A program made the translations under genes and the position numbers. 42,317 bases of DNA from Terriglobales bacterium (lineage in GTDB: Bacteria > Acidobacteriota > Terriglobia > Terriglobales > Acidobacteriaceae): assembly GCA_015655195.1 (NCBI GenBank), contig JAATFM010000324.1, forward strand, positions 1 to 42,317. The letters run 5' to 3'. The notes under the pieces were generated by a model that saw only the letters and a program-made list of their open reading frames with translations, did not search any database and was not told the DNA's origin. Within the stretch, counting starts at the first letter, position 1; every line of letters starts with the position of its first letter. Shown here in pieces: positions 33,386-41,945 of this stretch.

Positions 33386-34608
33386 TGGCAGAGCTGGATT
33401 TGGGAACACCGATACTCGAAGCGCCGGTGGCCGAGGGCGCAAAAGATCAGCACATGGTGCTGAACATGGGTCCGCAGCACCCTTCGACGCATGGCGTTTT
33501 GCGCCTCGTGCTCGAAATCGACGGCGAGATTGTCGTGCGCCTCTATCCGGAGATCGGATACCTGCACACGGGCATCGAGAAGACCTGCGAGGCGAAGTTC
33601 TACCAGCAGGTAGTTCCCATGACGGACCGCGTGGATTACCTGGGTCCGATGGCGAACAATCTCTGTTACTGCCTGGCCGTCGAGAAGCTGCTGGAACTGG
33701 AAATTCCCGACAAGGCGCAGTGGGTTCGCGTGCTGCTCACCGAACTGACGCGCCTCAACTCGCATCTCATCTGGCTCGGCACGCACGCCATGGACATTGG
33801 CGCGCTGACCGTCTTTCTCTATACCTTCCGCGAGCGCGAAGAGATTCTGCGAATCTTTGAGATGGTGGCCGGCCAGCGCATGATGACGAGCTACTTCCGC
33901 ATCGGCGGGCTCTCGATGGAGCCGCCGCTCGGAATGTACGACCGCATTCGCACGTTCCTCTCGACATTCAACGAGAAGATTGACGAGTACTCGAACCTGC
34001 TGACCGGGAACCCTATCTTTGTGAACCGGCTCAAGAACATCGGTCATCTCTCGAAAGAGGATGCGATTGCGCTGGCGGTAACGGGGCCGGTGGCACGGGC
34101 TTCGGGCATTGACTTCGACCTGCGGCGCGACATGCCGTATTCGAGCTACGAGAAATTTCAGTTCAAGGTACCGGTCTCGGATGGCTGCGATGTGTGGGCG
34201 CGCTACGTTGTGCGGCTCGAAGAGATGCGCGAGAGCGTGAAGATTATCAATCAGGCGCTGGACGGGATGCCGGAGGGACACTTCAAGGCCGATGCGCCTA
34301 AGATCGTTCTGCCCGACCGTGAGGTAATGAAGACGCAGATGGAAGCGCTGATCCATCACTTCAAGATCATTACCGAAGGTTTCGCCGTCCCGGCCGGCGA
34401 GGTCTATCAGCAGATTGAATCGGGCCATGGCTCGATGGGCTATTACGTGGTTTCGGACGGCACGGCGAAGCCTTATCGCGTGCACATGCGCTATCCAGGC
34501 CTTGCGAGTTTGCAGGCGCTCGAAACGATGTGCAAGGGCAGGCTGCTAGCCGATGTTGTGGCCGTGATCGGCTCGATTGATATTGTGCTGGGAGAGATTG
34601 ACCGCTAG
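33385..34608 (+). CDS. nuoD: NADH-quinone oxidoreductase subunit D
   Basis: NuoD (49-kDa subunit) forms the quinone-binding site with NuoB. The 407-residue product contains 'NMGPQHPSTHGVLRLVLEIDGE', 'PEIGYLHTGIEKTCE' with the quinone-site His, 'MTDRVDYLGPM', 'RLNSHLIWLGTHAMDIGAL' and the C-terminal 'VVAVIGSIDIVLGEIDR'. These match the family from end to end. GGAGGGG lies 10 bases before ATG 33385. The stop overlaps the GTG of the next small gene. Although NuoD normally packs on cluster N2 in NuoB, nuoB is missing nearby. Confidence 0.96.
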   Translation: MAELDLGTPILEAPVAEGAKDQHMVLNMGPQHPSTHGVLRLVLEIDGEIVVRLYPEIGYLHTGIEKTCEAKFYQQVVPMTDRVDYLGPMANNLCYCLAVEKLLELEIPDKAQWVRVLLTELTRLNSHLIWLGTHAMDIGALTVFLYTFREREEILRIFEMVAGQRMMTSYFRIGGLSMEPPLGMYDRIRTFLSTFNEKIDEYSNLLTGNPIFVNRLKNIGHLSKEDAIALAVTGPVARASGIDFDLRRDMPYSSYEKFQFKVPVSDGCDVWARYVVRLEEMRESVKIINQALDGMPEGHFKADAPKIVLPDREVMKTQMEALIHHFKIITEGFAVPAGEVYQQIESGHGSMGYYVVSDGTAKPYRVHMRYPGLASLQALETMCKGRLLADVVAVIGSIDIVLGEIDR

Positions 34609-34943
34609 TGACGGGCCTGAACGAAGGCGCGGCGCAGTTGTATGTCGAACTATGGGTCTCGCTCGCGTCCCTGCTCCGCAGCTACACCGCGGCTCACGGG
34701 CTGAACGGCAACCGGCAGGCGACGGTGGAGCTTGGCGAGGAACGAATCACGGTGCGCCACGGAGATGCGTGGTTGGATTTGGAGCGGTCTGGATCGCAGG
34801 TCCGCTGGCGGCGCGAAGATGGGCGCACGGGAACGATGGAGTTGACTGAGGCCGGGCGGTTGAAGAGCGCGGCCAATGGCGAGTCCAGTGAGGAAGAGAT
34901 GGATTTGATAGCCGAGGCGTGGGCGCGGGAGTTGATGCTATGA
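34608..34943 (+). CDS. Unknown small protein inside the nuo operon
   Basis: A GTG at 34608 overlapping the nuoD stop opens a 111-residue frame that ends by overlapping the nuoE ATG (ATGA), so it is locked in the operon by translational coupling. The product has no cysteines and no membrane helix: a helical start ('QLYVELWVSLASLLRSYTAAHG'), then strands ('TVELGEERITVRHGDAWLDLERSGSQVRWRRED' in pieces), then an acidic helical end. It is not a Nuo subunit I know. It cannot be NuoB, which needs four cysteines. A role in complex I assembly is possible but unproven. Confidence 0.75.
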   Translation: MTGLNEGAAQLYVELWVSLASLLRSYTAAHGLNGNRQATVELGEERITVRHGDAWLDLERSGSQVRWRREDGRTGTMELTEAGRLKSAANGESSEEEMDLIAEAWARELML

Positions 34944-35455
34944 ACACGGAGACAATGTCCATCTTTTCGCCGCAGCTTGCGGCGCGCTTCGACGCTCTCG
35001 TGGCGAAGTACCCGGTCAAACGCTCGGCGCTGGTTCCCATGCTGCTCTACGCGCAGGACGAGATCGGCTATCTTTCCGACGCGGTAATTGCCGAGGTAGC
35101 CGAGCGCATCGGGATCACACAGCTCGATGTTCGCAACGTGGCAACGTACTACTCGATGCTGCGCTTCAAGCCGGCGGGCAAATACAACATTCAGGTCTGC
35201 ACAAATATCAGTTGCATGTTGCGCGGAGCATACGAACTCTTTGAGCGTTTTCAGGAAGAACTGCACGTGGGGCACAAGGGCGTTACGCCGGATGGGACAT
35301 TTTCTTTGGAAGAGGTCGAGTGCATCGGGGCCTGTTGCTGGGCGCCTGCGATTCAGGTCAACTACGCCTTTCACGACGAGCTGACGCCAAACGATGTGCC
35401 GAAGATTCTCGCCGAATACAAAGCCAAAACAAACGGGAGCGTAAAGAATGCCTAG
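34940..35455 (+). CDS. nuoE: NADH-quinone oxidoreductase subunit E
   Basis: NuoE (24-kDa subunit) holds the [2Fe-2S] cluster N1a next to NuoF. The 171-residue protein begins with helical 'LAARFDALVAKYPVKRSALVPMLLYAQDEIG', then 'LDVRNVATYYSMLRFKPAGKY', and has the cluster cysteines 'CTNISC' and 'CIGACC' (C-x4-C and C-x3-C). ATG 34940 overlaps the stop of the small upstream gene; a GTG at 34919 is in frame but inside that gene. The end overlaps the nuoF start by 8 bases. Confidence 0.95.
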   Translation: MNTETMSIFSPQLAARFDALVAKYPVKRSALVPMLLYAQDEIGYLSDAVIAEVAERIGITQLDVRNVATYYSMLRFKPAGKYNIQVCTNISCMLRGAYELFERFQEELHVGHKGVTPDGTFSLEEVECIGACCWAPAIQVNYAFHDELTPNDVPKILAEYKAKTNGSVKNA

Positions 35456-36755
35456 ACTGGTCTCGCATCCCGATGAAGTGAAGATTGTCACGAAGCGCTT
35501 CGGCATGGGCGCGGCGAATATCGACAAGTACATTGAGCTGGGCGGCTACGAGGCCGCGAAGAAGTGTCTGGCCGAGGGGCCGGAGTGGATTATCAACGAG
35601 ATGAAGGCCAGCAACCTGCGCGGACGCGGTGGTGCGGGCTTTCCCACGGGCCTCAAATGGTCGTTCGTGCCCAAGCAGTCTGCGAAGCCGAAGTACGTTC
35701 TGGTGAACGGCGACGAGAGCGAGCCCGGAACCTGCAAGGACCATCTCATCTTTCTGCACGATCCGCACGCCGTCATCGAAGGCGCGATGATTGCGGGCCT
35801 CGCCATCGGCGCGAAGACGGGCTTCATCTATCTGCGCGGCGAGTACCGCTACCTGCTTGAGATCGTTGAAAAGGCCGTCGCCGATTGTTATGCGAAGGGC
35901 ATTCTCGGCAAGAACATCTTCGGCTCCGACACGGAATTCCAAATCATCACGCAGAGCGGCGCTGGCGCTTACGAGGTCGGCGAAGAGTCGGCGTTGATGG
36001 AGTCGCTCGAAGGCAAACGCGGCGTGCCGCGCATCAAGCCGCCCTTCCCTGCCGTGGTTGGTTTGTACGGTGGACCAACGGTTATCAACAACGCCGAGAC
36101 GATTGCGACCGTGCCGCATGTAATTGCGATGGGCGGCGCGGCTTATGCGGCTGTTGGATCGGAACGCAACGGCGGGACTCGGCTGTTCGGGCTGAGCGGC
36201 CATGTGGAGCGGCCGGGCGTCTACGAGCTGCCGATGGGCTACAACCTCAAGAAGATGATTTACGAGGTGGGCGGCGGCGTGCGCGGCGGCCGCGCATTGA
36301 AAGCCGTTGTGCCGGGCGGGTCGTCTACTCCGGTTCTGCTGCCGGAAGAGATTGACATTGGCATGGACTTCGACCAGGTTGGCAAGGCCGGTTCAATGCT
36401 CGGCTCGGGCGGCGTTGTCGTCCTCGACGACACGACCTGCATCGTCGAGTTCGCGCTCCGGACGATCAATTTCTATCAGCATGAAAGCTGCGGCTGGTGC
36501 ATTCCCTGCCGCGAGGGTACGGACTGGTTGAAGAAATCGCTGACGCGCTTCCACGCGGGCTTCGGCACGGAAAAGGACATCGACAACATCGCATATCTCG
36601 CCCAGAACATGCTCGGACGCACCTTCTGCCCGCTGGGCGATGCGGCAGCGATGCCGACAGCGGCATTCGTGAAGAAGTTCCGCAAGGAGTTTGAAGAGCA
36701 CCTGAACGGCAAGCCCTGCCCGTTTGCAAAACACATGGAACTGGCCGTGGTGTAA
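35448..36755 (+). CDS. nuoF: NADH-quinone oxidoreductase subunit F
   Basis: NuoF binds NADH and FMN and carries [4Fe-4S] cluster N3, the entry point for electrons. The 435-residue protein has the nucleotide loop 'LRGRGGAGFPTGLKW', 'NGDESEPGTCKDHLI' for FMN, 'GAYEVGEESALMESLEGKRG', and the cluster ligands 'SCGWCIPCREG' with a fourth Cys in 'TFCPLGDAA'. Length is typical. It overlaps nuoE, showing tight operon structure up to this point. The next genes downstream are foreign to complex I, and nuoG follows only after 1.1 kb. Confidence 0.96.
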   Translation: MPRLVSHPDEVKIVTKRFGMGAANIDKYIELGGYEAAKKCLAEGPEWIINEMKASNLRGRGGAGFPTGLKWSFVPKQSAKPKYVLVNGDESEPGTCKDHLIFLHDPHAVIEGAMIAGLAIGAKTGFIYLRGEYRYLLEIVEKAVADCYAKGILGKNIFGSDTEFQIITQSGAGAYEVGEESALMESLEGKRGVPRIKPPFPAVVGLYGGPTVINNAETIATVPHVIAMGGAAYAAVGSERNGGTRLFGLSGHVERPGVYELPMGYNLKKMIYEVGGGVRGGRALKAVVPGGSSTPVLLPEEIDIGMDFDQVGKAGSMLGSGGVVVLDDTTCIVEFALRTINFYQHESCGWCIPCREGTDWLKKSLTRFHAGFGTEKDIDNIAYLAQNMLGRTFCPLGDAAAMPTAAFVKKFRKEFEEHLNGKPCPFAKHMELAVV

Positions 36756-36785
36756 CGGATCATCCTGATGATTTGGAGATTAGAA

Positions 36786-37451
36786 ATGAAGTTGGCCAAC
36801 TATATTGTCGGCTCCGTTTTAATCTTCACTGCCATTCCTTGCATTTCACAGAGAGAAGAAGCCCTCAAAATAGCAGCGGAAAAGGGAGATGCCGCTGCTA
36901 TGTACGACTTAGGAGTCTACTATGAAGGAGAATTGGGGTCCGAGAACCATCAAGACTATCCGAAGACCATTTACTGGCTAAGACGCTCGGCTGACCTTGG
37001 CACTCCTTCAGCTATGCGCGAACTTGGAGTCATGTATGGACGTGGTAATGGGGTCCAGCAGAACTTTACGGAGGAGATGGCCTGGTACAAAAAAGCAGCA
37101 AACAGCGGGGACGACATTGCTATGTACTACATCGGTCATATGTACCGTCTCGGCAATGGCGTATCAGTTGATTTGCAAGAGGCTGCAATATGGTATCGGA
37201 AGGCCGCCGAGAAGGGACAATCAAGTGCGATGTATATGCTTGGCAAAATGTATGACGAAGGACTTGGTGTGTCTCAAAATTTTCAAGAGGCTTACTTTTG
37301 GATAAGTCTTAGCGACGTAGCTCCTCCTATCGGTACCAAGGGCGAGACGGACAGAATCGCTCATAAACTGACGAAGGAAAAGCTGATCGAAGTCCAGGAA
37401 CGGACCAAGAGTTGGGTTTCAACTCATCCCAAAATTCACTGGACACCTTAG
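36786..37451 (+). CDS. Secreted Sel1-like repeat protein inserted in the nuo operon
   Basis: This 221-residue protein has a signal peptide ('LANYIVGSVLIFTAIPCIS') and about four Sel1-like repeats: 'AAEKGDAAAMYDLGVYYEG', 'SADLGTPSAMRELGVMYGRG', 'AANSGDDIAMYYIGHMYRLG' and 'AAEKGQSSAMYMLGKMYDEG'. Sel1 repeats are protein-binding alpha solenoids. ATG 36786 has GGAG 9 bases upstream; an earlier ATG at 36768 would hide the signal peptide. The gene is visibly less GC-rich, with more A/T-ending codons than nuoF and nuoG, so it is likely acquired. It starts 30 bases after nuoF. Confidence 0.85.
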   Translation: MKLANYIVGSVLIFTAIPCISQREEALKIAAEKGDAAAMYDLGVYYEGELGSENHQDYPKTIYWLRRSADLGTPSAMRELGVMYGRGNGVQQNFTEEMAWYKKAANSGDDIAMYYIGHMYRLGNGVSVDLQEAAIWYRKAAEKGQSSAMYMLGKMYDEGLGVSQNFQEAYFWISLSDVAPPIGTKGETDRIAHKLTKEKLIEVQERTKSWVSTHPKIHWTP

Positions 37452-37477
37452 CAAGGAAAGTACGAAACATTCTTTAG

Positions 37478-37543
37478 TTAACCGGAAGGAAAATCGAGAA
37501 GGGTCTGCTGCACAGCATTTTGAAGAAGGCTGGACTGAAATGA
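37478..37543 (+). pseudogene. hicA: Remnant of a hicA toxin gene (C-terminal end only)
   Basis: After a TAG at 37475-37477, the frame encodes about 21 residues, 'LTGRKIEKGLLHSILKKAGLK', and stops at TGA 37541-37543. The TGA overlaps the hicB ATG as ATGA. This resembles the family's C-terminal 'xxKGLLxxILKxAGL' and the normal hicA-hicB overlap. The N-terminal part with the double-stranded-RNA-binding fold and catalytic His is absent. The upstream junction falls right after the Sel1 gene. Confidence 0.55.
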
Positions 37544-37845
37544 AGCAACGATTCTTGGTCATCTACGAACACGGCAAGCGCAACTACAGTGGATTTGCAC
37601 CAGACATTCTTGGCGCAGTATCAGCTGGTAAGACACTGAGTGAAATGCGCCGGATGATGAAGGAGTGCTTGGAGTTTCATCTTGAAACGATGGCAGGGGA
37701 TGGCGACGAACCGCCGAAACCAGTAACTACGAGTTTCGATTTCGGAGAGATTCGGGACGAGTCAGTCGATCATTACGTGGTTGAGTGGCTGGAAATTGAA
37801 GTCCCTGAGAAGATTCACGCAGTACACGAATTGGTAGCGCGGTAG
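37540..37845 (+). CDS. hicB: HicB-family antitoxin, orphan
   Basis: This 101-residue protein fits the HicB pattern: 'RFLVIYEHGKRNYSGFAPDILGAVSAGKTLSEMRRMMKECLEFHLE' in pieces gives the RNase-H-like antitoxin core. HicB normally blocks the HicA mRNA interferase and represses the operon. Here only the tail of hicA remains upstream, so HicB has no local toxin. The C-terminal DNA-binding domain is not obvious. Like its Sel1 neighbour it is less GC-rich than the nuo genes. nuoG starts 12 bases after its stop. Confidence 0.8.
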   Translation: MKQRFLVIYEHGKRNYSGFAPDILGAVSAGKTLSEMRRMMKECLEFHLETMAGDGDEPPKPVTTSFDFGEIRDESVDHYVVEWLEIEVPEKIHAVHELVAR

Positions 37846-37857
37846 AGAAAAGAAAAA

Positions 37858-40179
37858 ATGGCTGACGTAACCTTCACAGTCGATGGAAAGAAGCTGACGG
37901 CTCCCGCGGGGACGCTGCTGATCGATGCCTGCCGCAAGGCGGGGATCGAGATTCCGGCATTCTGCTACTACCCTGGGCTGAGCCTTCAGGCCGCCTGCCG
38001 CATGTGCGTGGTGCGCCAGGAAAAAGTGCCGAAGCTGCAAACCGCTTGCACCACGCCGGTCGGCGAGGGGCAGGTCTTCATCACCGAGTCGCCCGAAATT
38101 GCGCAGGCGCGCAAGGCGACGATCGAGCTGCTGCTGGGCAATCACCCGCTCGACTGCCCGGTCTGCGACGCGGGCGGCGAGTGCGAGTTGCAGGACATGA
38201 CATTCAAGTACGGCGCAGGCGAGAGCCTGTACGTCGAGGCCAAGCAGCACCGCGAAGAACAGCAGTGGTCACCGGCGGTCTTCTTCGACCGTCCACGCTG
38301 CATTCTCTGCTACCGCTGCGTGCGCATGTGTGGCGAGGGCATGGATGTGTGGGCGCTCGGCATTCAGAATCGCGGCGTGAGCGCGGTGATTGCTCCCAAC
38401 GGCGGCGACCATCTGGACTGCGAACAGTGCGGCATGTGTATTGACGTTTGCCCCGTGGGCGCGCTGACCTCTGGCTCGTACCGCTATAAGACGCGGCCGT
38501 GGGAGATGAACCATGTCTCGACCGTCTGCACGCACTGCGCCGATGGCTGCAAGGTGACGCTCGGCGTACGGCAGGCCAATGACGGCACAGCGCTGGTGCG
38601 CGCCGACAACCGCGACAAGAGCGGCATCAATGGCGATTTTCTCTGCGCGAAGGGCCGCTTCGGATTCGATTTCGTCGAGTCGGAAGCACGGCTGACAAAG
38701 CCGCTGGTTCGCAACGCTGCCGGAAAGCTGGAGCCGGCGACATGGGAGCACGCGCTGCGCGTTGCTGCTTCCAAACTGAAGGAAGTGCGAGACACAAAAG
38801 GCGGGAACGCCATTGCCGTCCTCGGCTCGAACCAGACCACGAATGAAGAGAACTACCTGCTGCAAAAATTCGCACGCACCGTTCTCGGCACTAACAATAT
38901 CGACCACGAGCGCACGGCGGATTACGCGGGCTTTGCGCAGGCGCTGGCCGGGCACGAGCATAAAATCGCCGGCCTGCGCGAGACGTTGACCGCGCCCGCG
39001 ATTCTGCTCATCGGCGGCAATCCCACGGAGGAGCATCCGCTGCTCGCGTGGAACCTCCGCACCAATGTGCGGCTCAATCACGGCCGGCTCTACGTGGTGA
39101 ATCATCAGTCGATCAAGCTGGAGCGGCAGGCGAAAGCATCGCAAGGCGTTCCGCCGAACGGTTACAAGGACCTGACTGCGATGCTGGACGAAAACACCAG
39201 CGATTTTGCCAAGGCCGTGATGTCGGAAGAGTCGCTGCTGATCGTCTTCGGGCAGGAGTTCCGCGGCGCGCTGCTCAAGTCGCTCGTGGCATGGGGCATC
39301 AGCCGCGGCAATGTGCGCTTCGCTTACCTCGGCGATCACGCGAACTCGCGCGGCGCGGCGGACATGGGCCTGCTACCCGATCTGCTGCCCGGCTATGTGC
39401 CGGTCGCGGAGCCGGGCATCTTCGCAGAGGAGTATGCGGGGCTGCCGAAGACTGCCGGCAAATCGCAGCCGGAAATCTTTGAGGCCGCGCGTCAAGGCAA
39501 ACTCGGAGCGCTGCTTGTAGTCGGCGCGAATCCCGCGAGGAACCCTGGCGTGGACCCCGCAAACCTGAATGGCGCCTTTGTCATCGTGCAGGATATGTTC
39601 CTGACCGAGACGGCGGCGCTGGCCGATGTAGTCTTCCCGGCTGCGAGTCTCTACGAAAAATCCGGCACGGTTACAAACACCTTCGGCGACGTGCAGCTCG
39701 TCAAGAAAGCCGCCGATCACGCGGGCGTCAAGCCGGATTTTGAGATTCTTGTTCGCCTCGCCGGCAGCATGGGCATGGATGTAAAGACGCTGGTCCCCTT
39801 CGGCAAGGGCGGCTCGCTTGGAGACTTCGGGCAGTCACGCGGAGCGCAGGCCGGCGAGGCTGACCGGCACGCCGTGTGGCTTACCGCGAGCGGCCTTGAG
39901 CCGAAGGTCAGTCCCTTCGATCCGCTCGCGATGCTCGATGAAATCGAGCGGCTCGTGCCCGCCTACAAGCTGGACCGGATGAATCTTTTTGCCGGCAACG
40001 ATGTGCCGACCGAGCCGGGCTTTGTGCCGGTTTCGGCGATTGCGCCGGCGGGCGGCGACCTGATTTCGCCCGCGCATGAGGGGCTGTTCACATCCGGCGA
40101 GTTGAGCCGGCACAGCACGTATTTGAGTGAATTGCAGCAGCACGAATCCCGCGAGCTGGCAGAGACCGCCGCGGATTGA
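37858..40179 (+). CDS. nuoG: NADH-quinone oxidoreductase subunit G, with an extra ferredoxin-like cluster
   Basis: NuoG (75-kDa subunit) carries several Fe-S clusters of the peripheral arm. In this 773-residue protein N1b cysteines are 36, 47, 50 and 64. N5 ligands are His96, Cys100, 103 and 109. Then come two full C-x2-C-x2-C-x3-C sets (148/151/154/158 and 188/191/194/198), enough for two [4Fe-4S] clusters, whereas E. coli and Thermus have cysteines for one. N7 ligands are 224, 227, 231 and 263, ahead of the molybdopterin-like domain. The start is ATG 37858, with only a weak AGAAAAGA site. The upstream gap to nuoF is filled by the Sel1/hicB island. Confidence 0.95.
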   Translation: MADVTFTVDGKKLTAPAGTLLIDACRKAGIEIPAFCYYPGLSLQAACRMCVVRQEKVPKLQTACTTPVGEGQVFITESPEIAQARKATIELLLGNHPLDCPVCDAGGECELQDMTFKYGAGESLYVEAKQHREEQQWSPAVFFDRPRCILCYRCVRMCGEGMDVWALGIQNRGVSAVIAPNGGDHLDCEQCGMCIDVCPVGALTSGSYRYKTRPWEMNHVSTVCTHCADGCKVTLGVRQANDGTALVRADNRDKSGINGDFLCAKGRFGFDFVESEARLTKPLVRNAAGKLEPATWEHALRVAASKLKEVRDTKGGNAIAVLGSNQTTNEENYLLQKFARTVLGTNNIDHERTADYAGFAQALAGHEHKIAGLRETLTAPAILLIGGNPTEEHPLLAWNLRTNVRLNHGRLYVVNHQSIKLERQAKASQGVPPNGYKDLTAMLDENTSDFAKAVMSEESLLIVFGQEFRGALLKSLVAWGISRGNVRFAYLGDHANSRGAADMGLLPDLLPGYVPVAEPGIFAEEYAGLPKTAGKSQPEIFEAARQGKLGALLVVGANPARNPGVDPANLNGAFVIVQDMFLTETAALADVVFPAASLYEKSGTVTNTFGDVQLVKKAADHAGVKPDFEILVRLAGSMGMDVKTLVPFGKGGSLGDFGQSRGAQAGEADRHAVWLTASGLEPKVSPFDPLAMLDEIERLVPAYKLDRMNLFAGNDVPTEPGFVPVSAIAPAGGDLISPAHEGLFTSGELSRHSTYLSELQQHESRELAETAAD

Positions 40180-40228
40180 GCGAGATGGAAATAACGGGAT
40201 TGGAATAATCGGGAAAGGCTGAAGTCAC

Positions 40229-41278
40229 GTGTCGATCTGGTGGTTTGTTCTTTGGAGCCTGTTGAAGGTCCTGGTAGTCACGGTGGTGCTGCTGATGGGC
40301 GTGGCCTACACGGTGCTTCTGGAGCGCAAGGTTGTCGGGCGCATCCAGAACCGCTGGGGCCCCAGCCGCGTTGGCCCCTTTGGCCTCTTGCAGCCGCTGG
40401 TGGATGGCGCAAAGTCGTTCCTGAAGGAAGACATTATTCCCACGGGCGTCTACAAGCCGCTGTATCTGCTGGCGCCGATTCTCTCGCTCGCCTGCGCTCT
40501 CATTCTGATTTCCGTGGTGCCATTCGGCAATCCGGACATTGCGTTGGGCGGCTTTCATCTTTTTCAGATTTCCGACGTCAACATCGGACTGCTGGTGGTT
40601 CTTGGCGTCACGTCGGTCGGCGTTTACGGCATTGCGCTTGCAGGCTGGTCATCGAACAACAAGTATTCGCTGCTCGGCTCGCTGCGCTCTTCGGCACAGC
40701 TCATCAGCTATGAGCTGGCGCTGGGGCTTTCGCTCGTCGGCGTGGTGCTGCGCGCCGGTTCGCTCAACCTGCGTGTGATTGTCGAGAGCCAGGCGACGCA
40801 TGGGCTTCTTTCATGGAACATCTTTGGCGGATTTCAGTTCATTGCCTTCTTCGTTTATCTGACGGCGGCCTACGCGGAGACGAACCGTGCGCCCTTCGAT
40901 CTGCCCGAAGCGGAGAGCGAACTAACCGCCGGCTATCACACCGAGTACAGCTCGATGAAGTTCGCCATGTTCTTCATGGCCGAATACGCCAACATGATTA
41001 ACGTGGGCTGCGTGGCAACGTTGCTCTTTCTCGGCGGCTGGACGAGCCCCTTCGGCGACATCTTCGGATTGCAGCAGTACCCGATTCTCGCCGCGATTCT
41101 GCCGCTCTTCTGGTTTGTCTCCAAGGTCTTTTTCTTTCTCTTTCTCTACATCTGGGTGCGCGGCACGCTGCCGCGCTTCCGCTACGACCAGTTGATGAAC
41201 TTCGGGTGGCGCTGGCTGCTGCCTGTTGCGATTCTGAACATTGTGGGAACAAGCCTGTGGCTTGCGTTGAAACAGTAG
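40229..41278 (+). CDS. nuoH: NADH-quinone oxidoreductase subunit H
   Basis: NuoH (ND1) is the membrane subunit that forms the quinone tunnel. This 349-residue protein has about eight to nine helices and the signature 'LLERKVVGRIQNRWGPSRVGP' after helix one, 'LAGWSSNNKYSLLGSLRSSAQ', and 'ETNRAPFDLPEAESELTAGY'. These are the highly conserved charged loops. The start is GTG 40229, 49 bases after nuoG, with GGGAAAGG upstream. Normally nuoI follows; here 154 bases without any CxxCxxCxxxCP motif separate it from nuoJ. Confidence 0.96.
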   Translation: MSIWWFVLWSLLKVLVVTVVLLMGVAYTVLLERKVVGRIQNRWGPSRVGPFGLLQPLVDGAKSFLKEDIIPTGVYKPLYLLAPILSLACALILISVVPFGNPDIALGGFHLFQISDVNIGLLVVLGVTSVGVYGIALAGWSSNNKYSLLGSLRSSAQLISYELALGLSLVGVVLRAGSLNLRVIVESQATHGLLSWNIFGGFQFIAFFVYLTAAYAETNRAPFDLPEAESELTAGYHTEYSSMKFAMFFMAEYANMINVGCVATLLFLGGWTSPFGDIFGLQQYPILAAILPLFWFVSKVFFFLFLYIWVRGTLPRFRYDQLMNFGWRWLLPVAILNIVGTSLWLALKQ

Positions 41279-41432
41279 TGCGCTGTGTCGCGGTTCACAG
41301 GAATCGCGCGCAACGCTCATTTACAATCGGAGAGGATTTTCACTGCGACGAAGTCACTTCGCTGCCTCTTCTTCATCGACCGGCTCACATTCAGAGCCGT
41401 TGCAGCACACGCGAAATGAACGTGACAGACCG

Positions 41433-41945
41433 ATGCATCTGATACTCTTTATCATTTTTGCGGGATTGTGCCTGGCGGGAGCCTTGAATCTCCTGCTCCA
41501 GAAGCATCCCATCAACAGCGCGCTCTCGCTGGTGGTGGTGATGACTTCGCTGGCCGTGCTTTATCTGCTGCTGGGCGCGGAGTTCCTGGCCGCCGCGCAG
41601 ATCATCGTCTACGCCGGCGCCATCATGGTGCTCTTCACCTTCGTCATCATGCTGCTGAACGCGGGACGCGAAGAGCGCACGCTTGGCAGCAGGGCCGCGA
41701 TTGCGGTGGGCTTTCCAGCGGTGGCCGTAATTCTGGCCGTCATCGCCACGGTGCTTGTGAAGGCGCAGGGTCTCGGCGCGGCATCGCTCTCCGATGGCGT
41801 GACTTCAACCGAGGATTTGAGCCGCGTGCTCTTTCACGAACTGCTGCTGCCCTTTGAAGTCACCTCGGTGCTGATATTGATTGCGATTCTTGGTGCGGTG
41901 GCGCTGGCGCGCAAGGGCCACGGAGAACAGGAGGCCGGCAAGTGA
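41433..41945 (+). CDS. nuoJ: NADH-quinone oxidoreductase subunit J
   Basis: NuoJ (ND6) is a five-helix membrane subunit. The 170-residue product begins '[21 protein letters not shown]' and has the conserved '[29 protein letters not shown]', where a pi-bulge lies in helix three. The C-terminus holds a last helix and a short charged tail. ATG 41433 fits the family N-terminus better than TTG 41400. The stop overlaps the nuoK GTG (GTGA). A TACAAT box at 41322-41327 in the gap before it is a possible internal -10. Confidence 0.94.
   Translation: MHLILFIIFAGLCLAGALNLLLQKHPINSALSLVVVMTSLAVLYLLLGAEFLAAAQIIVYAGAIMVLFTFVIMLLNAGREERTLGSRAAIAVGFPAVAVILAVIATVLVKAQGLGAASLSDGVTSTEDLSRVLFHELLLPFEVTSVLILIAILGAVALARKGHGEQEAGK

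Noticed and set aside
34608-34943. That the small gene between nuoD and nuoE is a diverged nuoB
   Set aside because: NuoB needs four cysteines for cluster N2; this protein has none and shows no NuoB motif.
41279-41432. A nuoI remnant between nuoH and nuoJ
   Set aside because: None of the frames read here shows a CxxCxxCxxxCP motif or other NuoI-like sequence.
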